DNA from: Cytophagales bacterium
Lineage (GTDB): Bacteria > Bacteroidota > Bacteroidia > Cytophagales > ES-bin-26
Reading direction: 5' to 3'
DNA length: 11,107 bases
Assembly (NCBI GenBank): GCA_014379925.1
Contig: JACMKY010000439.1
Coordinates: 1-11,107 of the forward strand
This document shows, in pieces, positions 5,249 through 11,107 of this stretch. The notes below the pieces were generated by a model that made no database searches, was not told the origin of the DNA, and worked only from the letters and a program-made list of their open reading frames with translations. The first letter of the stretch is position 1; the number at the start of each line of letters is the position of its first letter. The position numbers and the translations under genes were made by a program.

Positions 5249-7684
5249 ATGCTCAAGAACTATTTTCTCATCGGGTTCCGGAACCTGCTCCGCAACCGGG
5301 GCTACGCCATTCTCAACATTGCGGGGTTGGCGGTGGGCATCGCCGCTTGCCTGCTGATTTTTACGGTCGTCCAGTTCGAACTCAGCTACGATGCCTTCCA
5401 AAGCAACTACGACCGCATCTACCGCCTGGTCACCGAAGATCGGTATCCGAGTGGCGAGATCGGGTCCAATCCGGGCGTACCCACCCCCGTGCCGGAGGCC
5501 TTGCGGCTGGCGATGCCGCAACTGCCCGCCGTGGCCGCCCTCAACGCGCTCAACGGGAGCCAGATCACGGTGTTGGGCAAGAACCCCAACGCCGGTTTTC
5601 CGGAGAAGAAGTTCATCGAAAACACCGGCATCTTTTTCGCGGAGCCTTCCTTCTTTGCCATTTTCGACGCCCAATGGCTGGCCGGAAACCCGCAAACCGC
5701 TTTGAAAGCCCCCAATACCGTGGTGCTGGCCAAGACCCAGGCCGAGAAATACTTCGGCGACTGGCAGCGGGCGACGGGGAAGTACCTGAAGCTGGACAAC
5801 AACCTGACGCTGACGGTCACCGGCATCATCGCCGACGCGCCCATCAACTCGGATTTTCCGTTGAACGTGCTGGTTTCCTACCAAACCTTCCGCCAATATC
5901 CGGACCAGTACGGGTACAGCACCGAATGGGGCAGCATCAGCAGCAACCACCAGGTCTATCTGTTGTTGCCCGCCACCCTGCCCCTGGCGGACTTCCACTA
6001 CGCGCTGAAGAAATTCAGCGAGAAGCACTACCAGGACGTCGGCAATTCCAAACGCTACCACCTCGTCCAGCCCCTCCGCGAAAACCACTTCGACGCCCGT
6101 TACGGCAACCTGGGCGACCACCTGACCAGCAAGACCACCCTCGGGACGCTCTCCTTCATTGGGGTGCTGATCCTGATCATGGCTTGCATCAACTTCGTGA
6201 ACCTGGCCACGGCCCAGGCCATCGGCCGCGCCAAGGAAGTGGGCGTGCGGAAGGTGCTGGGGGGCAACCGGACGCAGTTGATGGGGCAGTTCCTGGGTGA
6301 AACGACCCTGATCGTACTGGTTGCGGTGGTGCTGGCCGCGGGAATGGGCCAGTTGGCGCTGCCGTTGCTGAGCAAGGTTTCCAACGTGCCCGCGGGCATT
6401 CCGTTCCTCGGCAATCCGGCCGTTCTTCTTTTCCTGGTCGCCGTCACCGGGGTGGTCAGTTTGCTGTCCGGGTTGTATCCGGCCCTGGTGCTGTCGGGAT
6501 TCGAGCCCGTGCCGGCCCTCAAGAGCCGGATCACCGCCCGTAGCATCGGTGGCGTTTCCCTGCGCCGGAGCCTGGTGGTTACGCAGTTCGCCATCTCGCA
6601 GGCCCTCATCATCGGCACCCTGATCGCCGTGAGCCAGATGAATTTCATCCGCCACCTCGAGTTGGGTTTCCGCAAGGAGGCCGTCTACGTGGTGGGGATG
6701 AGCGGCGACAGCCTGAGCCGATCCAAGTTTGGGGCTTTCAAACGCCAACTGTTGCAGAATCCGGCGATCCGCTCCGTCGCGCTCGCCAACGACCCGCCCT
6801 CCTCCGATAACCGCTGGGGGCGGAATTTCTACTTCGACCATTCAACCAAAGAACTGGGCTTCAATACGTTCCTGAAGTATGCCGATGCCGACTATTTCAA
6901 AACCTACGGCCTGGAATTCGTTGCTGGCCGCGGGTATGCCGACGGCGATACGGCGCAGGCTTTCGTGGTGAACGAGACGTTGCTGAGGAAGCTGGGCGTT
7001 CAAAATTTCGAGCAAGCCCTGGGCAAAACGATCCGCCTGGGCGGCCGGGGCGCCTGGAAGCCGATCGTGGGCGTGGTCCGGGACTTCAAGACCAGTTCGG
7101 TGCGGGAGGCCACGCAGCCGATCATCCTGGCGTCGGAAAAGCAAAATTATCAAGTGGCGGGCATCCAGCTCCATCCGCAAAACCTTGCGAAGACCACGGG
7201 CGAAATCAAGGCGCGCTGGGAAGCCACTTTTCCGGCGTACGTCTACAACGGTTATTTCTTCGACGAAAGCATCGAGCGGTTCTACCGGCAGGAGAACCAG
7301 CTGGCGCTCACCTACCAGGTTTTTGCGGGCCTGGCCATCTTTATCTCCTGCCTGGGCCTCTACGGGTTGGTGTCGTTTTTGGCCGTGCAGAAAACCAAGG
7401 AGATCGGCATTCGCAAAGTGCTGGGCGCTTCCGTAGGCAGCATTGTCCTGCTGCTGTCGAGGGAATTTTTGCTGCTCATCACCCTCGCTTTCGCGTTGGC
7501 GGTCCCGACGGCGTACTACCTGATGAATGGCTGGCTGCAGAACTTCGTGTACCGGACCGACCTGGGCGTGGGCGCCTTCGCGGTGGCCATCGCCCTTTCG
7601 CTGGTCATTGCCTGGCTCACCATCGGCTACCGGGCCACCAAAGCCGCCCTGGCCAACCCGGTCAGGAGCCTGCGGACGGAGTAG
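5249..7684 (+). CDS. FtsX/MacB-type ABC transporter permease
   Basis: With the ATG at 5249 the protein has 811 residues, typical of the long two-module FtsX-like permeases of Bacteroidota. It begins MLKNYFLIGFRNLLRNRGYA, the usual opening of the family, followed by TM1 (IAGLAVGIAACLLIF). A periplasmic MacB-type domain follows, then a first FtsX domain (about 292-415) with the coupling motif AKEVGVRKVLGG near 327-338. A second anchor begins SLRRSLVVTQFAISQ (about 436) and leads to a second periplasmic domain. The last FtsX domain (about 685-811) carries TKEIGIRKVLGAS near 715. The second module closes with PVRSLRTE. Such proteins pair with a cytoplasmic ABC ATPase; none is adjacent, so it is an orphan permease or shares an ATPase encoded elsewhere. 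MacB relatives act in mechanotransmission, lipoprotein or peptide/drug export rather than classic import. Substrate unknown. The operator candidate upstream suggests a repressed, inducible gene. Confidence 0.9.
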   Translation: MLKNYFLIGFRNLLRNRGYAILNIAGLAVGIAACLLIFTVVQFELSYDAFQSNYDRIYRLVTEDRYPSGEIGSNPGVPTPVPEALRLAMPQLPAVAALNALNGSQITVLGKNPNAGFPEKKFIENTGIFFAEPSFFAIFDAQWLAGNPQTALKAPNTVVLAKTQAEKYFGDWQRATGKYLKLDNNLTLTVTGIIADAPINSDFPLNVLVSYQTFRQYPDQYGYSTEWGSISSNHQVYLLLPATLPLADFHYALKKFSEKHYQDVGNSKRYHLVQPLRENHFDARYGNLGDHLTSKTTLGTLSFIGVLILIMACINFVNLATAQAIGRAKEVGVRKVLGGNRTQLMGQFLGETTLIVLVAVVLAAGMGQLALPLLSKVSNVPAGIPFLGNPAVLLFLVAVTGVVSLLSGLYPALVLSGFEPVPALKSRITARSIGGVSLRRSLVVTQFAISQALIIGTLIAVSQMNFIRHLELGFRKEAVYVVGMSGDSLSRSKFGAFKRQLLQNPAIRSVALANDPPSSDNRWGRNFYFDHSTKELGFNTFLKYADADYFKTYGLEFVAGRGYADGDTAQAFVVNETLLRKLGVQNFEQALGKTIRLGGRGAWKPIVGVVRDFKTSSVREATQPIILASEKQNYQVAGIQLHPQNLAKTTGEIKARWEATFPAYVYNGYFFDESIERFYRQENQLALTYQVFAGLAIFISCLGLYGLVSFLAVQKTKEIGIRKVLGASVGSIVLLLSREFLLLITLAFALAVPTAYYLMNGWLQNFVYRTDLGVGAFAVAIALSLVIAWLTIGYRATKAALANPVRSLRTE

Positions 7685-7765
7685 CGGTTTGCGGTGGGTA
7701 TCATTCGATGGCGATTTTTCCGGCAAGCAGCCCCTGATTCCTCGCTTGCCGCCTAAACAAAACAC

Positions 7766-7790
7766 CCGGGAGGTCTCCCCGACCTCCCGG
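7766..7790. terminator. Strong hairpin downstream of the permease, probable terminator
   Basis: CCGGGAGGTC (7766-7775) pairs perfectly with GACCTCCCGG (7781-7790) around the 5-base loop TCCCC. It starts 81 bases after the permease stop. On the plus strand no T-tract follows (ATAGAAGTAC); on the minus strand the stem is followed by GTGTTTTGTTTAG, which is T-rich. It may thus terminate plus-strand transcripts inefficiently, or act on antisense transcription, or protect the mRNA 3' end. Confidence 0.55.
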
Positions 7791-7879
7791 ATAGAAGTAC
7801 GGGGTGAGCCGACGCGCGCAACCTTTGTACCCCGTTCAAGTATACACCCGTGTGCCCTTCGCGCGGTTGACGCTTACCA

Positions 7880-7895
7880 AAACAAAATTTTGTTT
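7880..7895. promoter_or_regulatory. AT-rich perfect 16-base palindrome, possible operator
   Basis: AAACAAAATTTTGTTT is a perfect palindrome in an otherwise GC-rich window. A related TTGTTTTGTTT run follows at about 7915-7925. It lies about 210 bases before the first mla-type start. A regulator site or an AT-rich upstream promoter element is possible, but palindromes of A/T runs also arise by chance. Confidence 0.3.
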
Positions 7896-8102
7896 CCGGG
7901 CATTAGACTACGGATTGTTTTGTTTCTTAACTGATTAACGAGCGGCGTGGTGTGCGCCTTGGTTTTATTTTGGCATTGGAAGGGGTTGGCGTCAACCCTT
8001 CGGCCGGCAAACCCGTCTTTCGGGCGAGGCCGTCTCCAACCAGTAACTCAAACCGCTGCTTGGCTAACCCGTTGCTGATAAACCATCCTACTGCATTCCA
8101 AC

Positions 8103-8918
8103 GTGGATTCCGATCACAAAACGCCCAACTCCACCCGATCCGGTAAGCCTACGATCTCCCCCGGGCTGGATCGGATGTTTCTGGATCTCCACCGGGTTTA
8201 CGCCTTCGTGGCCCGTTTCTTCCGGGAAGCTTTCCTGCCTCCTTACGAGTGGCAGGAGATCATCCGCCAGTTTTACGAAGTGGGCGTTCGGTCCCTGCCG
8301 CTGATTTCCCTGACCGGTTTCATCATGGGAATCGTTTTTACCAACCAGTCCCGCCCTTCCTTGTCGGAATTCGGGGCCACCTCCTGGTTGCCGGCCCTGA
8401 TCTCGGTGGCCATCGTGCGGGCGCTGGCCCCGTTGGTCACCGCCATCATCGCCGCCGGACGGGTGGGGTCCAACATCGGGGCCGAACTGGGGTCGATGAA
8501 GGTGACCGAGCAGATCGACGCCATGGAGGTTTCGGCGACCAATCCCTTCAAGTTCCTGGTCGTCACCCGGGTGCTGGCCACTACGCTGATGGTTCCCACC
8601 CTGATGATGTACACGGTGCTGGTGGCGCTGCTGGGGGGCTACATCAACGTGCACCAGTACGAGGCGACCAGCTTCGTCACCTATTTCGACCAGGTGTTCG
8701 GCGCCATCACGTTCCTCGACATTTATTCCTCCATCCTCAAGTCGTTCGTATTCGGGTTTACCATCGGGATGGTGGGTTGCTACAAAGGGTACCATTCTTC
8801 AAAAGGAACGGAAGGCGTGGGAAGGGCCGCCAACGCCTCCGTGGTGTCTTCCATGTTTTTAATCTTCATCGAGGAATTGTTAATCCTTCAGATAGTCAAC
8901 GCATTGCGACCCAGTTGA
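8103..8918 (+). CDS. mlaE: MlaE-family ABC permease (phospholipid transport)
   Basis: This 271-residue inner-membrane permease belongs to the MlaE/TGD1 family, which forms the membrane core of lipid transporters carrying phospholipid between inner and outer membranes. The family signature AGRVGSNIGAELGSMKVTEQ, continuing IDAMEV, spans about 118-143, and the C-terminal motif CYKGY...G.EGVGRAANASVV is at about 226-248. An amphipathic N-terminal segment (about 28-45) and about five hydrophobic helices fit the family. The start is uncertain. The longest frame begins with GTG at 8103, giving a polar 24-residue lead, but an in-frame ATG at 8175 (MFLDLHRVYAFVARF) would give a more typical length. 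No clear ribosome site decides it. The gene is followed after 12 bases by the ATPase and then the MCE gene: one operon in the order E-F-D, without MlaB or MlaC genes here. Confidence 0.92.
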   Translation: MDSDHKTPNSTRSGKPTISPGLDRMFLDLHRVYAFVARFFREAFLPPYEWQEIIRQFYEVGVRSLPLISLTGFIMGIVFTNQSRPSLSEFGATSWLPALISVAIVRALAPLVTAIIAAGRVGSNIGAELGSMKVTEQIDAMEVSATNPFKFLVVTRVLATTLMVPTLMMYTVLVALLGGYINVHQYEATSFVTYFDQVFGAITFLDIYSSILKSFVFGFTIGMVGCYKGYHSSKGTEGVGRAANASVVSSMFLIFIEELLILQIVNALRPS

Positions 8919-8930
8919 TTCGCACCCGGA

Positions 8931-9698
8931 ATGAAACAGCAGCCAACAATAGACTGGACCCGGGAAGTGATTTCGGTCCGGGGTTTGAAGAAAGCGTTCG
9001 ACGCCTTTGAAGTGCTCAAGGGCGTGGACCTGCGTCTGCACCAGGGAGAAAACCTGGTGGTGCTGGGGCGGTCCGGAACCGGCAAGTCGGTGCTGATCAA
9101 GATCCTCACCGGCTTGCTGAAGGCGGACGAAGGCCACATCCGGGTGTTGGACCAGGACATTGACCAGCTTTCCCCGAAAGCGTGGGAAACCATGCGACTG
9201 AAAATCGGCTTTTCTTTCCAGAACAGCGCCCTCTACGACAGCATGACGGTGCGGGAAAACCTCCGGTTCGCCCTGGTGAGGCACTTCCGGTTGAGCGAGT
9301 CGGAAGTCGACCGCACCGTGGAAGAAGTCCTGGAGGCGGTGGGACTCGCGCAGACCCTCCACCAAATGCCGGCCGAACTTTCCGGGGGCCAGCGCAAGCG
9401 GATCGGCATTGCCCGGACGTTGATCCTCAAACCGGAGATTATGCTCTACGACGAACCCACCGCCGGCCTCGACCCGATCACCTGCATCGAGATCAACAAC
9501 CTCATCAACGAGGTTCAGCGGCGGTTCAACACGTCCTCCATCATCATCACCCACGACCTCACCTGCGCCAAGATGACCGGCGACCGGATCGTGATGCTGC
9601 TGGACGGCCGGTTCGGCCGCGAAGGCACGTTCGAGGAGGTATTTGCTACGGATGACGAACGGGTGAAGGCATTTTACACGTATAACTTTGTGGAATAG
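8931..9698 (+). CDS. mlaF: MlaF-family ABC ATPase
   Basis: This 255-residue cytoplasmic ATPase powers the MlaE permease. All nucleotide-binding motifs are intact: Walker A GRSGTGKS (46-53), Q-loop Q97 in the Mla-typical context SFQNSALYDSMTVRENL, signature LSGGQ (150-154), Walker B IMLYDEP with D174 and E175, D-loop AGLDP, and H-loop H208 in IIITHDL. The early segment ISVRGLKKAFDAFEVLKGVD and the phrase ALYDSMTV separate it from generic importers and place it with MlaF/TGD3 ATPases. It begins 12 bases after the mlaE-like stop and ends directly against the MCE gene (TAGATG), so co-translation of all three is expected. The single ATPase gene presumably works as a homodimer. No STAS-domain partner (MlaB) is seen. 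Confidence 0.95.
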   Translation: MKQQPTIDWTREVISVRGLKKAFDAFEVLKGVDLRLHQGENLVVLGRSGTGKSVLIKILTGLLKADEGHIRVLDQDIDQLSPKAWETMRLKIGFSFQNSALYDSMTVRENLRFALVRHFRLSESEVDRTVEEVLEAVGLAQTLHQMPAELSGGQRKRIGIARTLILKPEIMLYDEPTAGLDPITCIEINNLINEVQRRFNTSSIIITHDLTCAKMTGDRIVMLLDGRFGREGTFEEVFATDDERVKAFYTYNFVE

Positions 9699-10679
9699 AT
9701 GGCAGCAGACAACAGGCGTTCGGTGATGGTGGGGGTTTTCGTGCTCCTGGCCCTCGTCATTTTGGTGGCCGGGATATTTACCCTCGGCGGCCAGCAAAAA
9801 CGGTTTGGGAAAATGATCCAAGTGAGGACTGTATTCGACAACGTGGCCGGTTTAAAGGCCGGCAACAACGTCTGGTTTTCCGGCGTCAAGATCGGCACGG
9901 TGAAAAGGATTGACTTCTCCGGAAACTCGCAGGTGGAGATTGCCATGAACATTGAAGAAGATGCGCAACGCTACATCCGCCGGGATGCGAAGGCCCGGCT
10001 CAGTTCGGAAAGCCTGATCGGCAACAAGATCATCGAAATCTACGGCGGCAATCCCCAATCTCCTCCCGTGCAGGACGGTGACGTGCTCCGGTCCGCCCCC
10101 GTTTTGAGTACTGACGCGATGATGGAAACCCTGCAGGAAAACAACCAGAACCTGCTGCTCATCACCAACGACTTCAAGGTGCTCAGCGGTAAACTCGCCC
10201 GGGGCGAAGGAATGGTGGGCGCCCTGCTGACGGATTCCACCGTGGCCGACAATTTCCGGTCGGTCGTTTCCGGCCTTCAGCGCGCGTCGGCCAACACGGT
10301 TCGGGTATCCGGCGCGCTTTCCCGGTTTACCGAGAAACTGGACACGAAGGGCGGATTGGCCAACGAACTGCTGACCGACACGTTGGTTTTTGATCAGCTG
10401 AAAGCGTCGATCAATCAACTTCAGCAAACCACCTCGTCCGCCGCCCAGATGACCGATGACCTCAAGCGAGCCACCCAAAAACTCAGCTCCGATAAAAACG
10501 CCGTGGGCGTGCTGTTGAACGACGAAGCGTTCGCGACCGATTTGAAAAAGACCATGGACAACCTCGAAGCCAGCACGGAAAAGTTCGATGAAAATATGGA
10601 AGCCCTCCAGCACAACTTTCTGCTGAGGGGCTTTTTTAAGAAGAAGGCCAAAAACAAGGCCCGTCCACCCGCCCAATGA
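9699..10679 (+). CDS. mlaD: MlaD-like MCE-domain protein with long helical repeat tail
   Basis: This 326-residue protein is the substrate-binding ring subunit of the Mla-type system. One N-terminal membrane anchor lies at about 9-29 (MVGVFVLLALVILVAGIF). A single MCE domain follows at about 38-118, with the family pattern VRTVFDNVAGLKAGNNVWFS, then GVKIGTVKRI and a closing SLIGNKIIEIYGG. After it comes a long, mostly helical region (about 135-305) built of three 48-residue repeats, and a basic C-terminal end (LLRGFFKKKAKNK). E. coli MlaD is much shorter after its MCE domain; long-tailed forms such as PqiB, YebT or mycobacterial Mce proteins can form a tube. The extension here could form a helical barrel reaching into the periplasm, replacing a soluble MlaC shuttle. 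That is inference. The ATG follows the ATPase stop with no gap. Confidence 0.92.
   Translation: MAADNRRSVMVGVFVLLALVILVAGIFTLGGQQKRFGKMIQVRTVFDNVAGLKAGNNVWFSGVKIGTVKRIDFSGNSQVEIAMNIEEDAQRYIRRDAKARLSSESLIGNKIIEIYGGNPQSPPVQDGDVLRSAPVLSTDAMMETLQENNQNLLLITNDFKVLSGKLARGEGMVGALLTDSTVADNFRSVVSGLQRASANTVRVSGALSRFTEKLDTKGGLANELLTDTLVFDQLKASINQLQQTTSSAAQMTDDLKRATQKLSSDKNAVGVLLNDEAFATDLKKTMDNLEASTEKFDENMEALQHNFLLRGFFKKKAKNKARPPAQ
10191..10622 (+). repeat. Three 48-residue (144-base) protein repeats in the MlaD-like tail
   Basis: Coding units are 10191-10334, 10335-10478 and 10479-10622 (residues 165-212, 213-260, 261-308). Anchors recur at exactly 48 residues: K-L at 165-166, 213-214 and 261-262; LLTD/LLTD/LLND at 176, 224 and 272; and DNFRSVVSGL, DQLKASINQL, TDLKKTMDNL beginning at 184, 232 and 280. 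The DNA itself is diverged, so this is an old internal duplication kept at the protein level. No indels separate the units. Confidence 0.75.
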
Positions 10680-10819
10680 CGGGCGCTGGCAAGCCCACCG
10701 ATCCGGGGTAATTTACTCAACGGCTAACGCTCGCAGCCGCCATTTCCGGTTTACTGATCGGGTAGTTGGCGGGCGTTGGTTTCACCCCGGAGTTGACTAA
10801 AAAAAGGCGGCTTGTCTCA

Positions 10820-11107
10820 TTACAGCTTGGAGGTGGATATTTCTTTGCGGGGAATCTGAATGAAAAAGGTAGTTCCCTGGTTTACCACGCTTTCAAACCA
10901 AATTTTACCCTGGTGCAGGTCCACCAGGCGTTTGACAATGGACATCCCTAGCCCCACGGATTCCTCTCCTTTCAATCCCGGCCGGCGGGCTTTGGTGAAT
11001 TTCTCGAACAGGGTGGCGTGGTACTTCTCAGCAATGCCCACGCCGTTGTCTTTTACCGTAATGAGGATTGTCTCCGCTTCTTTCTCCAGGTGCACGTGAA
11101 TTTGGCC
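10820..11107 (-). CDS. C-terminal ATPase end of a sensor histidine kinase (partial)
   Basis: The minus frame is open from the right window edge to a TAA at 10820-10822 and gives 95 residues of a HATPase_c domain. It shows G1 as KDNGVGIAEKY, the F box as LFEKFTKA, and the G2 loop as ESVGLGMSIVKRLVDLHQGK, closing with GTTFFIQIP. A GTG inside the fragment could look like a start, but the frame continues upstream (GQIHV...) through the edge and the domain would lack its N box, so the gene is truncated by the window. The sensor and phospho-acceptor parts lie outside. It converges on the mla-type operon across 140 bases. That gap shows only weak stems and a T7 run (minus strand, 10806-10800) without a clear hairpin. 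The ligand is unknown. Confidence 0.88.
   Translation of the reverse strand, partial: GQIHVHLEKEAETILITVKDNGVGIAEKYHATLFEKFTKARRPGLKGEESVGLGMSIVKRLVDLHQGKIWFESVVNQGTTFFIQIPRKEISTSKL

Larger units (their letters stand above)
7685..8102. other. Gene-free region before the mla-type operon
   Basis: I see no credible gene in these 418 bases. The region holds a strong hairpin (7766-7790), a 7-bp inverted repeat ACGGGGT/ACCCCGT (7799-7805 and 7829-7835) enclosing AACCTTTG at 7820-7827, and an AT-rich perfect palindrome at 7880-7895. AACCTTTG is one mismatch from the Bacteroidota -7 box TAnnTTTG but lacks an evident -33 TTG, so a promoter there is only possible. The operon's promoter should lie somewhere in 7800-8090. 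The local AT-richness around 7876-7935 contrasts with the GC-rich surroundings and favours that part. Confidence 0.4.

Noticed and set aside
5201..7765. Long minus-strand frames (5201-6841 and 6842-7765) opposite the permease
   Set aside because: Antisense shadows caused by high GC at third positions; rich in R/G/Q/H without domains.
7952..8146. Small plus-strand frame of 64 residues before mlaE
   Set aside because: It overlaps the mlaE start in another frame and has no conserved or membrane character.
8088..10676. Minus-strand frames of 235, 313 and 274 residues opposite the mla-type genes
   Set aside because: Antisense to three genes with complete family motifs; no motifs of their own.
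10721..10739. Terminator CGGCT/AGCCG after the mla-type operon
   Set aside because: Only a 5-bp stem with a 9-base loop and no T-tract; not better than chance.
1..11107. tRNA, rRNA, CRISPR arrays, insertion sequences or attachment sites
   Set aside because: No cloverleaf, spaced direct-repeat array, transposase frame or flanking terminal inverted repeats were seen by reading.

Overview
The window looks like chromosomal DNA from a Bacteroidota bacterium, probably of the Cytophagales/Spirosomaceae type. This rests on the GC-rich coding sequence, the absence of strong Shine-Dalgarno sequences before most starts, a large 'orphan' FtsX/MacB-like permease of the kind these genomes carry in many copies, a three-gene MlaE-MlaF-MlaD-type operon, and PAS-rich histidine kinases paired with stand-alone receiver proteins. 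The assignment comes from gene content only.

Layout. 1-108 is the 3' end of an unidentified plus-strand gene. 209-2661 (minus) is a two-gene signalling operon: a membrane sensor histidine kinase (598-2661) followed by a single-domain response regulator (209-601), overlapping by 4 bases (ATGA). The kinase's three-helix N-terminal domain is an ethylene-receptor-type domain. Every copper- and ethylene-pocket residue I could check against plant ETR1 is present, at a constant offset of nine residues. 2969-4933 (minus) encodes an exported GH127 (DUF1680) beta-L-arabinofuranosidase-like enzyme with its zinc/catalytic Glu-Cys-Cys-Cys set intact. A 315-base divergent intergenic region separates it from a plus-strand FtsX/MacB-type ABC permease (5249-7684) and contains a 38-base composite palindrome, a strong operator candidate. 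A 418-base gene-free stretch with a strong hairpin and an AT-rich palindrome leads to the mlaE-mlaF-mlaD-like lipid transport operon (8103-10679). The right edge (10820-11107, minus) is the C-terminal ATPase end of a second histidine kinase that continues beyond the window.

How the genes may work together. The kinase and receiver form one phosphotransfer module that may respond to ethylene or another small apolar ligand through Cu(I). The Mla-type proteins form one inner-membrane ABC complex (permease, ATPase, MCE-ring subunit) for phospholipid movement between the membranes. The GH127 enzyme and the permease are separate units that share an intergenic region. A plant-derived arabinoside-degrading enzyme next to an ethylene-type receptor fits a plant-associated lifestyle, but that is inference.

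The most interesting items are the ethylene-receptor-like kinase module, the 38-base double-dyad operator, and the exact 48-residue repeat in the MlaD-like tail. Most other long open frames are antisense or out-of-frame shadows of these genes.
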